This document shows, one piece after another, positions 29,772 to 36,987 of a stretch of 36,987 bases of DNA. The DNA comes from Singulisphaera sp. GP187 (lineage in GTDB: Bacteria; Planctomycetota; Planctomycetia; Gemmatales; Gemmataceae): assembly GCA_945905925.1 (NCBI GenBank), contig CAMDQN010000065.1, positions 1-36,987 on the forward strand, read 5' to 3'. Every line of letters starts with the position of its first letter. Position 1 is the stretch's first letter. Below the pieces are notes generated by a model. It had not been told where the DNA came from. It saw only the letters and a program-made list of their open reading frames with translations, and searched no databases. Position numbers and translations under genes: made by a program.

Positions 29772-31874
29772 TCACCCAAGCGGACGGGTAGTATCGCGCG
29801 GTAACATCGCGAACCGGCTCGGTGATGGGGCCGGGAGATGTGCTTCGAGCCACGCGGCGGCCTTCTCCGCGTTCCACCCCGTGGCGGGATCGAAGCTCAC
29901 GGCAGCGGTGAACGCGAACGGGCCGCTCCCGGTCACCTTCTCACGCACGCCGGCTTCCAGATCGACCCACGCCGCGTCCGAATTCGCATCGGCGGCGGGC
30001 CATGTAACCGTGATTGCGTCGTCGGAGTGGGTCCAGGCGGGTTCGCCACATGGCCGCAACAGCACTTCGCCGAGTTCGTGGAACAGGAAACTCTTCGCGA
30101 CATGTGCGGGTGTGTGGCCCGGGAATGCGATCTCCGCAACAATGGGGTCGCCGTCGGACGCGGTGAATCGGAGTTCGATCTCGGGCCGGTCGGCGAGGGG
30201 CTCGCGGGTCATCACGCGGTGCTGTTCGGAGGTCAGGTGCGTGAGCCGGCAAACGAGCCGGTCGCCCTCGACGGTCCAGGTTTCGCAGTCGAGCAACTTC
30301 GCGACGCGGACCGCGAACGGCACGTCGGTCGGGCGTGCGCCGCGAGGACGGGCGCCGTTGAACTGCGGGCGCGGGTCTTCGGGCGGAAGCGTGTGCCCGA
30401 CCAACACACATCGCTTGGCGAGGCGAGCCAGGGGAGCGAACTGCGTTTCGGGCAACTCTTCGGCGCGGTCCAGCACGAGTACCCCGAAGAGCGGCGAGTC
30501 CGCGAGAAGCCCGAACACCGGGTCGGCGTTCAAACTACCCGGCGTGCCAACGACCACGCGAACGACGGCTTCCGGCCCGGTCCGGGCGACTTCGGCAACC
30601 TTCTCTCGCGCGGCGGTCAACTTCCGCACGGCGGCCGCGTGATCCTCGCCAGGGACAGCCACACAGATGACCCGGTTGAGCGCCGCGGCTTCGGCCCGTG
30701 CCCGCGTCAGTTCGTCCTCGGTGGCGGTGATCGCGGCGTCACTCGCGGCGCGGCGCGCCGCGACCTCGGTCGCGATCAGTTCAGCGGACCCGGTCGCGAG
30801 CGATGCGTTGTTCGCGGCCGACTTCGCTTGCAGTTCGCGGACCTGGCCAGCGAGCGCGACGACTTCCGCTTCGAGCGCGTGAACCTGTTTCTCGAGGTCT
30901 GCGGGATCGACGGTGCCGGGTTTCGGCTTCGCGCTGAACAACCGCGACAGGAACCCGGGTTTGCGGACCGCTTCAGCGTGTGCGTGGCTCGCCTGCGCGC
31001 GGGCCGTGTCCTTCTCGGCGTGTCGCCCGGTCGCGGTTAGAAGTTCGGTCGCGATGCGAGTGGCTGTGTCGTCGTGATCGATTTGAAGTTTGGCCAGTGC
31101 CAGCGCGAACGGCGTGTCCGTTTCGGTTCGCGAGTCCGCTTCGATGCGACCTCGCCGGGTGGTCCGCTCCGCGAGGTCCGCGTCCAGGCACGCCAGCGAT
31201 TCGTTGACTTCGGCCAAACGCGCGAGTGCCTTCGACACACTGGCGAACGCGGCGAGCCGGTTCTCGGCCGCGGCGACTTCGGTGGCGGCTTCGCGCCGGG
31301 CTTGCTCCGTGCGGGCGCAACCCAGCGCGACTGATGTAACTTTGCTCACGGCCGGCGACGGGCGAACCGGGTTCTCGTCGTCGGCGAGTGCGCGAAGGAC
31401 CGACACGCCACACTTGAGCAACCGCTCGGTGATACGATCCGCCGCGTCCGCGTCCGGGGAGAGCACCAACACGCGGTCGGTGGAGACGTGGGCGATGTCG
31501 ACGATGACGCGCTCGCCGGTGGCGGGGTCAGCGTGGATCACGAACAGGTCTCGGCACCCGGCAGCGCGGGTGGCGGCGCTGTGTTCGGCCGCAGTGTGGT
31601 TGTCGGCCGGGAGCGGAACGGGATGAACAACGGAGAACGGGAAGTCGCCCGCGAAGAGGCGGGCGAGCCACTGATGACCGCGGTCGCCGGGGTCTGAGGC
31701 GGTCACGGGGTACTCTTCCCGCGCGGCAGTTGTGCCGGGTGTGGTCGGGCGTGGTGCGAGAGTCGCGGTCATCAACAAGCCGTTGCCTTCGTGAGAGTGG
31801 TCGGGGTACGGGACCGTGTGCCCGGGCGACCGGGTTGGGGGAGCGAGCGGGGCGTGCGGTTCCCGGTCCGTCAT
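29772..31874 (-). CDS. Degenerate SF1 helicase-like protein with coiled-coil insert
   Basis: ATG 31874 gives 700 residues; the frame extends to 31982 and a later ATG at 31772 is possible. The layout follows DNA2/NAM7-type SF1 helicases. At ~112-122 LFVIHADPATGERV sits where a GPPGTGKT P-loop belongs, followed by RVLVLSPDADAADRITERLL (motif Ia-like). Residues ~190-440 are a long Ala/Glu/Arg-rich coiled coil with a Pro/Lys break (FLSRLFSAKPKPG). Then VVVGTPGSLNADPV, FGVLVLDRAEELPETQF (DEAS replaced by DRAE) and KRCVLVGHTLPPEDPRP (GDxxQLPP replaced by GHTLPPED). No C-terminal RecA lobe (motifs IV-VI) is recognisable. The last ~200 residues are unassigned. ATPase activity is therefore unlikely; a scaffold or regulatory role is inference. 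Confidence 0.7.
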   Translation of the reverse strand: MTDREPHAPLAPPTRSPGHTVPYPDHSHEGNGLLMTATLAPRPTTPGTTAAREEYPVTASDPGDRGHQWLARLFAGDFPFSVVHPVPLPADNHTAAEHSAATRAAGCRDLFVIHADPATGERVIVDIAHVSTDRVLVLSPDADAADRITERLLKCGVSVLRALADDENPVRPSPAVSKVTSVALGCARTEQARREAATEVAAAENRLAAFASVSKALARLAEVNESLACLDADLAERTTRRGRIEADSRTETDTPFALALAKLQIDHDDTATRIATELLTATGRHAEKDTARAQASHAHAEAVRKPGFLSRLFSAKPKPGTVDPADLEKQVHALEAEVVALAGQVRELQAKSAANNASLATGSAELIATEVAARRAASDAAITATEDELTRARAEAAALNRVICVAVPGEDHAAAVRKLTAAREKVAEVARTGPEAVVRVVVGTPGSLNADPVFGLLADSPLFGVLVLDRAEELPETQFAPLARLAKRCVLVGHTLPPEDPRPQFNGARPRGARPTDVPFAVRVAKLLDCETWTVEGDRLVCRLTHLTSEQHRVMTREPLADRPEIELRFTASDGDPIVAEIAFPGHTPAHVAKSFLFHELGEVLLRPCGEPAWTHSDDAITVTWPAADANSDAAWVDLEAGVREKVTGSGPFAFTAAVSFDPATGWNAEKAAAWLEAHLPAPSPSRFAMLPRDTTRPLG

Positions 31875-32060
31875 ACCGATACCCTGACTGACACCACAAA
31901 CATCAGCGATCGCTCGCGGGTTTGAGGGTGGGGGCCGCGCGGGAGGAACGACGCCCGTCGCGCACCTTGCGCTTCGCGACACCGGGGGAACGGGTTCAGT
32001 AGCAGTGCCAAGAGTATAGACGGCCGATCACGGGGAAGCTATCGCACACATAAAATTCAC

Positions 32061-33803
32061 CTACCCCACGGTCACGGATGGTTTCGCGGACAGCACGCGT
32101 AGCACGGGCAACAGCGGGGCGAAGGTCTTCTCGTCGTGCCAACTGTGGTCCGCGATCTTCAGGTGACCGGGGCCGACGCCCCCACCGCCGAGCGTCGCGT
32201 CGAGCGGGAGCCACTGCCCTTCCGCGAACACCTCGAACCACATGTGGTACGCGAGGTACGGTTTGCCGTCTTTCGCGGGGGCGTACACCAACCCTAGCAC
32301 GGTGCGGGACGGCACGCCAACCGCCCGGCACATCGCGGCCCCGAGCATCGCGTATTCGGTGCAGTCACCGGTCAGCGTCTTTGCCACGTTGTCGGCCGTC
32401 GCCATCGCCTGTGAGAACTCGAACGCCTTCATGTTCCGGTTGACCCACCGCTCGACGGCGGCGGCCTTGTCCCAATCAGTTGCGGTCGCGGGTAAGCCTT
32501 TTACAGCCGCTGCGGCGTGGCCTTTCACGCCGTCGTTGTCCCAGTTGATGAAGTAGTTGCTCGCGGTGAACTCCTTGCCCGGCGCGGGAATCGCCACCGC
32601 GTTCTTCACCGGTCCGCGAACCGCCAGGACGTGCAGCTCGAAGGTCTTTGCCTTCGCGTCGAGGTTCTTCGTCGACTGTCGCGCGTCGGTCGGGAACAGC
32701 GAGCCGATGTCGTCGTCCTTCGGGGCCGATACCTTGTAGACGACGGCACTCCCCCGATGTATTCCCGGAATCTCGCGATCCAGCCTGATCGACTGAGCAT
32801 TAAACAGCTCGATTGGCCGAATAACGGCCACGGTCGCGGACTCTTTCGTGGTACGGAGGAACGTGACTTTCCCGCCGAAGCCGGGGAAATCGAACTCCAT
32901 TTTCAGCGGCTCGAACGTTTCCGCGTCTACCCAGGTCGTCGCGGGCGGCAGTTTGAAGTTACCGACCGGCTCCATCTTGGAAACGTAGCGGAGCAGTTTT
33001 CGGGCCGGTTCCTTTGGCCACAGCGCCAGCGATTCTTCACCTTCGAGCGTCACGGTCATCTTCACGACGCGATTGAGGACGCCGATGTACGCGGGGTAGT
33101 CGAAGGATTCGCCGGCCTTGAGCCGCTTCTCCTTGAAGAGAGCCGGTTCGCGGGCGCACCCGACCACGCCTTCGGGCCAGGGTGTGTCGCTCGCGCCTTT
33201 CGCGGCTCCGTCGCCGGTGACTTTCAGCGTCCTGCCCTCGACCACGCCGCTGAGCACGAGCGCCTGATCCTTGCCGAGTCCCTGCCGCATCCCAGTAATG
33301 AGAATCTCGCCGGTCGTGTTCTCGACGGTGGATTCTTCGCCCCACTGACTCACGATCTGCCCGAACCGCGACACGGTGAAGTTCTGATACTTCACGCCGA
33401 CCAGAAGTTCGCGCTCGTTTTTCTTTGCCTTCTTCGCGCCCCACTGAATGTACCCGATTCGCTGACCATCCACGGCGGCCACGAACCAGTGGTCGAACAC
33501 CATATCGGCGTCGAGTTTGGGGGTGCCTGGCGGCGGGACCGCGAGAGTGCCGGTCGTGGGCTGACCGGTCGGCGGTTGGGTGGGCGTGACCGGTGTGGTC
33601 GGCTGCGTGACGAGCGACGGTGTTTTTCCGTTAGGGCGAATGACGATGAACTTTGATTCATCGAACCGGTCTGGGTCGCCGCCGGGTTTCTTCGGCGTGA
33701 TGACGATGTTCTTGTCGTTCGGCTTGGGCGGTTGCGCGAACGAATCGGTGGTGAGCATCGCACAAAATGCGGCGAAGCCGAGAAGTACGCCGAGGTGCCG
33801 CAT
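32061..33803 (-). CDS. Secreted transglutaminase-like protein
   Basis: A 580-residue protein with a signal peptide (MRHLGVLLGFAAFCAMLTTD, cleavage near SFAQ). Residues ~45-90 are a Pro/Thr-rich linker. A beta-rich middle domain follows (FDHWFVAAVDGQRIGYIQWG, GEILITGMRQGLGKD), typical of planctomycete and other secreted transglutaminase-like proteins. The C-terminal transglutaminase core has AAVERWVNRNMKAFEFS, the catalytic Cys 481 in LTGDCTEYAMLGAAMCRAVG, RTVLGLVY, His in AYHMWFEVFAEGQW and Asp in LPLDATLGGGG. All three catalytic residues are kept, so the fold can act as a transglutaminase or cysteine protease. Substrate unknown. Confidence 0.92.
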   Translation of the reverse strand: MRHLGVLLGFAAFCAMLTTDSFAQPPKPNDKNIVITPKKPGGDPDRFDESKFIVIRPNGKTPSLVTQPTTPVTPTQPPTGQPTTGTLAVPPPGTPKLDADMVFDHWFVAAVDGQRIGYIQWGAKKAKKNERELLVGVKYQNFTVSRFGQIVSQWGEESTVENTTGEILITGMRQGLGKDQALVLSGVVEGRTLKVTGDGAAKGASDTPWPEGVVGCAREPALFKEKRLKAGESFDYPAYIGVLNRVVKMTVTLEGEESLALWPKEPARKLLRYVSKMEPVGNFKLPPATTWVDAETFEPLKMEFDFPGFGGKVTFLRTTKESATVAVIRPIELFNAQSIRLDREIPGIHRGSAVVYKVSAPKDDDIGSLFPTDARQSTKNLDAKAKTFELHVLAVRGPVKNAVAIPAPGKEFTASNYFINWDNDGVKGHAAAAVKGLPATATDWDKAAAVERWVNRNMKAFEFSQAMATADNVAKTLTGDCTEYAMLGAAMCRAVGVPSRTVLGLVYAPAKDGKPYLAYHMWFEVFAEGQWLPLDATLGGGGVGPGHLKIADHSWHDEKTFAPLLPVLRVLSAKPSVTVG

Positions 33804-34207
33804 GACCGCTCTCCCTGTCGAGTTGGTGGCCGCGTCGAGTTCATAGGGCTTCCGCCCTGTGAACCCAACCGCCTTACTCCATCCTTCACTCTTCTTGTCG
33901 CGTTGCCGACCGGCTTGACCGGTTCAACGGAATCCGCGCCGGCCTGTTGGTAACGGGCCGGTGCCGTCGTGCCAATGCCCCGATCATACACCGGCTCTCT
34001 AACCAGAACACCCGGAGTTCGCGCCAGTTTCGCGCCCTCTGGACTCGTGGCGTGCTATTATTTGGCCGGCAAGGACGCCACGACGCCGAATTGGGGCTAT
34101 GTTCGAGTACCCAGGCTACCCACCCAGACGCCGCACGCCACGACGCGACACCACTGATTACCGTCTCGACTTGGGCCGAATGACCTGTTGTCGCGCGAGG
34201 TGTTCCC
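33804..34207. other. 404-base intergenic region, no gene seen
   Basis: The divergent space between the transglutaminase gene (minus) and the 210-residue gene (plus). It has only short hairpins (for example ACCGGCTTGACCGGT around 33910) and a repeated CGCCACGACGC motif around 34074-34145. No frame has protein-like character. Promoters for both genes are expected here, but I cannot place them. A GAGGTG sits 8 bases before the GTG at 34208. Confidence 0.5.
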
Positions 34208-34840
34208 GTGACCCCTGACCAGATTGCCGCACACTTATCCGTTAATGCCTACGGTTCGTTCATGCTAACGGACGCGATCCGTCCGGGGGCCGCGATTCCG
34301 GTGCGCCCGCGTCAGGGCTACCGCACGGAGGTCTTCCGCGACCACCGCGCGAAGTTGCGCCTGCCGATGCTCTCGGCGGCTGTCTCCGCGGAACGCTTAT
34401 TCGAGACGTTCCTGGCGCTGCTCGAACCGCTCGGTGAGGTGGTTCACGTTGTACTGGAGAGCAGCCACGGGGCGAGCGCCAACGGGCACACCGACCTGCG
34501 CCGCGAACACATCGACCTGGCAGTTCTCGCGAGTCACTTCTGCGACTTCGAGGAACTGCTCACGCACGACGGCTGCACCGGGGTCGCGGTGCTCGCCGAC
34601 CGAAAGCCGATCGAAGTGCAATTCGACGAACACAAGCTGTTCCACATCTACGCGCCGAACCTGAAGCCGTTCCGCAGGGTACTGCGAGCACAAGGCGTGA
34701 AGCGAAGGGCGATTCTGCCGCTGATCTCCGAGGCCGAACACCTGCACCACACAACGGACGACTTCGCGGGCGACTTCCGCCAGCTCGCGATGCGCGCCGG
34801 TGTCGGCGACTTCGACCGCGTCTTCAGCGACGAGATGTAA
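34208..34840 (+). CDS. Unrecognised 210-residue soluble protein
   Basis: GTG 34208 is preceded by GAGGTG at SD distance, and the frame begins MTPDQIAAHLSVNAYGSFML. There is no signal peptide or membrane segment. A two-part alpha/beta composition is seen: GEVVHVVLESSHGASANGHT, DLRREHIDLAVLASHFCDFE, GVAVLADRKPIEVQFDEHK and FHIYAPNLKPFRRVL. I do not recognise the family. It is probably conserved in planctomycetes, judging from its regular codon use. Its stop overlaps by one base the left arm of the palindrome 34840-34986, which separates it from the convergent SMR gene. Confidence 0.78.
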   Translation: MTPDQIAAHLSVNAYGSFMLTDAIRPGAAIPVRPRQGYRTEVFRDHRAKLRLPMLSAAVSAERLFETFLALLEPLGEVVHVVLESSHGASANGHTDLRREHIDLAVLASHFCDFEELLTHDGCTGVAVLADRKPIEVQFDEHKLFHIYAPNLKPFRRVLRAQGVKRRAILPLISEAEHLHHTTDDFAGDFRQLAMRAGVGDFDRVFSDEM

Positions 34841-34986
34841 CGAAGACAAAACGAAGAGCATCCCACGCAAAGGCGCAGAGACGCAAAGAAGACATGAAGA
34901 GCAGAGTTCTTTGAAGAACAGTCTTTTCTCTTGTCTTCTTTGCGTCTCTGCGCCTTTGCGTGAGATGCTCTTCGTTTTGTCTTCGT
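34840..34986. repeat. Family-1 stem-loop filling a convergent gap stop to stop
   Basis: Arms 34840-34894 and 34932-34986 are reverse complements over 55 bases with one mismatch, around a 37-base loop. The arm reads ACGAAGACAAAACGAAGAGC, then units CACGCAAAGG, CGCAGAG, ACGCAAAGA. The first base is the final A of the upstream TAA, and the last base is the outermost base of the SMR stop codon on the other strand. The element therefore fills the whole intergenic space. Confidence 0.95.
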
Positions 34987-35312
34987 CATTCCTTTTCCGG
35001 CGACGCGAGTTTCAGCCCGATCAAGCAGGCGATTAGCCCCGTCAGGAAGAAGAGCCGCCAGAACGTAGCCGGGTCTTTGAACCAGATGATCCCGATGATC
35101 GCGGTGCCGGCCGCGCCGATGCCGGTCCACACTGCGTAGGCGGTGCCCAGTGAGATCTTCTGCGCCGCGAGCGTGAGCAGCCCGAAACTGACCATCGACA
35201 ACAGCACGAACGCTACCGCCCAGCCGATCTTAGTCAGACCGTCGGAGAGTTTCAGGCAGGTTGTGAACCCGCACTCGAAGAAGCCCGCGGCGATGAGGTA
35301 GAGCCAGTGCAT
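34986..35312 (-). CDS. SMR-family small multidrug/guanidinium-type transporter
   Basis: A 108-residue, four-helix SMR protein. The conserved membrane Glu is Glu 13 (LIAAGFFECGFTTCLKLSDG). KISLGTAYAVWTGIGAAGTA is the helix-3 signature; AYAVWTGIGA is typical of the SugE/Gdx branch, which exports guanidinium and related cations, though the exact subtype is not certain. SMR proteins work as antiparallel homodimers. There is no second SMR gene nearby, so it is probably a homodimer. Its stop touches the palindrome arm; the oxoamine-synthase gene lies upstream on the same strand, separated by another inverted repeat. Confidence 0.9.
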   Translation of the reverse strand: MHWLYLIAAGFFECGFTTCLKLSDGLTKIGWAVAFVLLSMVSFGLLTLAAQKISLGTAYAVWTGIGAAGTAIIGIIWFKDPATFWRLFFLTGLIACLIGLKLASPEKE

Positions 35313-35316
35313 GTTT

Positions 35317-35419
35317 TGTAGGGTGGGTCGAGCCGGCTTTGCGGCGAAGGCCCACCACAGCCGTTAACGTGGAATGGTGGGCCTTCGGCTCGCAAGGCCG
35401 AGCCTCGACCCACCCTACA
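35317..35419. repeat. Inverted repeat between the oxoamine-synthase-like and SMR genes
   Basis: TGTAGGGTGGGTCGAG at 35317-35332 and its reverse complement at 35404-35419 are perfect over 16 bases. Inner blocks also pair (GGCGAAGGCCCACCAC with a GTGGGCCTTCGGC-type partner). The right arm ends one base before the stop codon of the oxoamine-synthase-like gene, and the left arm is 4 bases from the SMR start. Related TGTAGGGTGGG...CCCACCCTACA repeats are dispersed in many bacteria. Confidence 0.85.
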
Positions 35420-36679
35420 TCAAGCTGCTACCAAGGCCGCGATCGCCGCCGGTTCCGGCATTGGGGTCGAGTCCTTGAGAGCGGACAGCACGTCGAGCAA
35501 CCCGTCGATCTGTTCGGGCGCGTGGTTCGCGTTCACCTGCATCCGCAGAACGCCGGCGCCATGCGGCACTGCGGGGAACACCACCGACTGCACGTAGTAG
35601 CCGCTCTCGTACAGGAACTTCCCGGCCTTCAGGGTCGCCTCTTCCGCACCCACCAGCACGGACACGATCGGCACCAAACCACCCATCACGGCAAGCCCCA
35701 ACCGGCGAGCCCCCTCAGTGAGACGACGCACGTTTAGGTCGAGTTTCGCCCGCAGTGCCGGGTATTCAGCCGACATCAGGATATCCACGACTGCACACAC
35801 CGCTTCGAGATACGGCGGCGGAACCGGCCCGCCGAAGATGAGCGAGTTGGAACGCAGTTTCAGTACGTCGATGGCGTTCTGTGTCCCCGCGACGAACCCG
35901 CCGAGGCACGAGAAGCCTTTTGAGAGCGAGCCAATGGTCAGCACGTTGTCGTAACTGCCGAGGGCCTCGCGCACGGTGCCGCGCCCGTGTTCGCCCAGAA
36001 CGCCGCTCGCGTGCGCGTCATCGACGTACAGGCAGCCGTTGTGCGACTTCGCGATGCGCTGAAACTCCGCGAGCGGCGGCAAGTGCCCGCTCATGCTGTA
36101 CACGCCATCCACCGCGATCACCGCGTGCCGAAACGGTCGCAGCCCACGCAGAGTTTCTTCGAGTGAGTCAGGGCAGTTGTGGGTGAACTTCGCGGTGCGG
36201 ACGCCGCGTGCCTTCGCGAGTTTCAATCCCTCGTCGATGGAGTTGTGCGCGAACTGGTCCGTGACGAGAACGTCGCGCCGCGTGACCAAACCGGGCAGTG
36301 CGCCGACGTTCGCGAGCGTGACTGAGGGATAAATGAGCGAGGCTTCAGTCCCGAGCCATTCGGCGATTTTGCGTTCGGCGCGCACGTTCGGCTCAACGGA
36401 CGCGAACGCGCGAGAGCTGCCGTTGTGCGACCCCCACGTTCGCACGCCGCGCTCGATGGCCGCGATCACGCGCGGGTCTTGGTCGAGACCGAGAAAGCTG
36501 TCGGAGCCAAAGTTCGTCACCCATTTGCCGCCAAGTTTGAAGGTCCGATTGGGTCTGACGGCTTCGACGGTTTGGTCCTTCATCAGCAGGTCGGGGTACT
36601 CGTCGAACATGCGCCGGAAGAACCGGGTCATGCCGGTGTCCGCGAGCGCATCAACGAGTCGATCCAGAGGCGCGGGCAT
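35420..36679 (-). CDS. Alpha-oxoamine synthase-like PLP enzyme (AONS/KBL type)
   Basis: ATG 36679 gives 419 residues; the longer frame upstream is not protein-like. Fold-type I aminotransferase class II, of the group with 8-amino-7-oxononanoate synthase, 2-amino-3-ketobutyrate CoA ligase, ALA synthase and serine palmitoyltransferase. These condense an amino acid with an acyl-CoA. Visible: NFGSDSFLGLDQDPRVI, GSHNGSSRAFASVEPNV, DQFAHNSIDEG, DGVYSMSGHLPPL, VDDAHASGVLGEHGRG (Asp 220, His 223), and the PLP Lys 254 in GSLSKGFSCLGGF. It lacks the biotin or threonine genes that would decide the subtype. FVAG at the next loop is normal. SMR follows downstream on the same strand. Confidence 0.88.
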   Translation of the reverse strand: MPAPLDRLVDALADTGMTRFFRRMFDEYPDLLMKDQTVEAVRPNRTFKLGGKWVTNFGSDSFLGLDQDPRVIAAIERGVRTWGSHNGSSRAFASVEPNVRAERKIAEWLGTEASLIYPSVTLANVGALPGLVTRRDVLVTDQFAHNSIDEGLKLAKARGVRTAKFTHNCPDSLEETLRGLRPFRHAVIAVDGVYSMSGHLPPLAEFQRIAKSHNGCLYVDDAHASGVLGEHGRGTVREALGSYDNVLTIGSLSKGFSCLGGFVAGTQNAIDVLKLRSNSLIFGGPVPPPYLEAVCAVVDILMSAEYPALRAKLDLNVRRLTEGARRLGLAVMGGLVPIVSVLVGAEEATLKAGKFLYESGYYVQSVVFPAVPHGAGVLRMQVNANHAPEQIDGLLDVLSALKDSTPMPEPAAIAALVAA

Positions 36680-36933
36680 GGGTTGAACCTCGTCCAGCGG
36701 CAGGCACCGGGAGTATCGACCGTGCGAGCCGGGAAGTTTGGCTGATGTGGGCGGATTCCGCGGGCGCCGCGACACACAAAGCGTATGTGCAAACAGCGAG
36801 ACCTTGCGCCTGATGAATGGGTAATTTGGGAGATATAAGCAATAGTGTTCGGCACGGGATTTGCGCCTTTGTCGGGTTGTGTGCGGTCGGACGTCTCCGT
36901 CCGCAAAATTGGCACCCGATCCTTCTCGCCACG
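36680..36933. other. Divergent intergenic region
   Basis: A 254-base space between the oxoamine-synthase-like gene (minus) and the gene leaving the window (plus). A small hairpin CGGACG / CGTCCG occurs around 36889-36904. A TATAAG-like run at 36833-36838 could belong to a plus-strand promoter. No protein-like frame is seen. Confidence 0.4.
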
Positions 36934-36987
36934 ATGCCACGCCAACCCAAACCCGCTCCGACCAAACAGAATATCGCCGGCCTGAAG
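36934..36987 (+). CDS. 5' end of a gene leaving the window
   Basis: ATG 36934 opens MPRQPKPAPTKQNIAGLK and continues past the window edge. A basic, Pro-rich start ending in a GLK-type segment resembles the beginning of IS4-like planctomycete transposases, but 18 residues cannot settle it. No terminal inverted repeat was recognised upstream. Confidence 0.35.
   Translation, partial: MPRQPKPAPTKQNIAGLK

Noticed and set aside
35420-36940. 506-residue start for the oxoamine-synthase-like gene
   Set aside because: The first 87 residues show no protein-like pattern and lie in an AT-richer promoter-like region; ATG 36679 fits the family length.

Overview
The window looks like chromosomal DNA of a planctomycete of the Gemmataceae (Gemmata or a close relative). 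This rests on gene content, not on a marker gene. It has GC-rich coding DNA and two loci pairing DUF1549/DUF1553 proteins (one with a planctomycete-type cytochrome domain) with Tat-exported DUF1501 proteins. It also has a secreted formylglycine-enzyme-like protein with a LamG-like domain, a WD40 protein, a relic of an ECF sigma factor that appears to be followed by the start of a kinase gene, and an archaeal/eukaryal-type prolyl-tRNA synthetase. I saw no rRNA, tRNA, CRISPR array or complete IS.

Layout. 1-3.9 kb: the tail of an unknown gene, a zinc-ribbon/transmembrane/LamG-like protein, an unrecognised soluble protein and a small secreted DUF1553-tail-like protein. 3.9-5.0 kb: a graveyard. 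An intact PAAR (type VI spike tip) gene sits beside the last ~130 codons of a ClpV/TssH ATPase, which is joined to the 3' end of an ECF sigma gene and possibly the start of its kinase. 5.0-11.5 kb: a four-gene plus-strand cluster (DUF1549/1553, DUF1501, WD40, two-domain alpha/beta hydrolase) whose members are separated by large stem-loop elements. 11.5-20.4 kb: minus-strand genes, namely a GT-C-like membrane protein, DUF1501, cytochrome-DUF1549-golvesin-like-DUF1553, and the LamG/formylglycine-enzyme-like protein. Two transposase relics lie in the gaps. 20.4-29.0 kb: housekeeping genes (proS, rpmA, asd, truA, aroA) with an M6 protease and an M81/MlrC-like protein. 29.0-37.0 kb: HAD phosphatase, a degenerate SF1 helicase-like coiled-coil protein, a secreted transglutaminase-like protein, an unknown protein, an SMR transporter, an alpha-oxoamine-synthase-like enzyme and the first codons of a gene leaving the window.

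The most striking non-genic signal is a set of long, often perfect inverted repeats of several sequence families. They sit directly after stop codons, in places including the stop codon itself, and fill most short intergenic spaces. Family 1 has four copies (6638-6820, 9272-9369, 26754-26844, 34840-34986). Their arms match each other within a copy far better than copies match one another, which suggests active arm homogenisation. One family-3 copy (11876-11934) lies in frame inside a membrane-protein gene, recalling the Rickettsia palindromic elements. The second unusual item is the protein at 29772-31874, which keeps the layout of a DNA2/NAM7-type helicase lobe but has lost the Walker A, Walker B and motif III residues.
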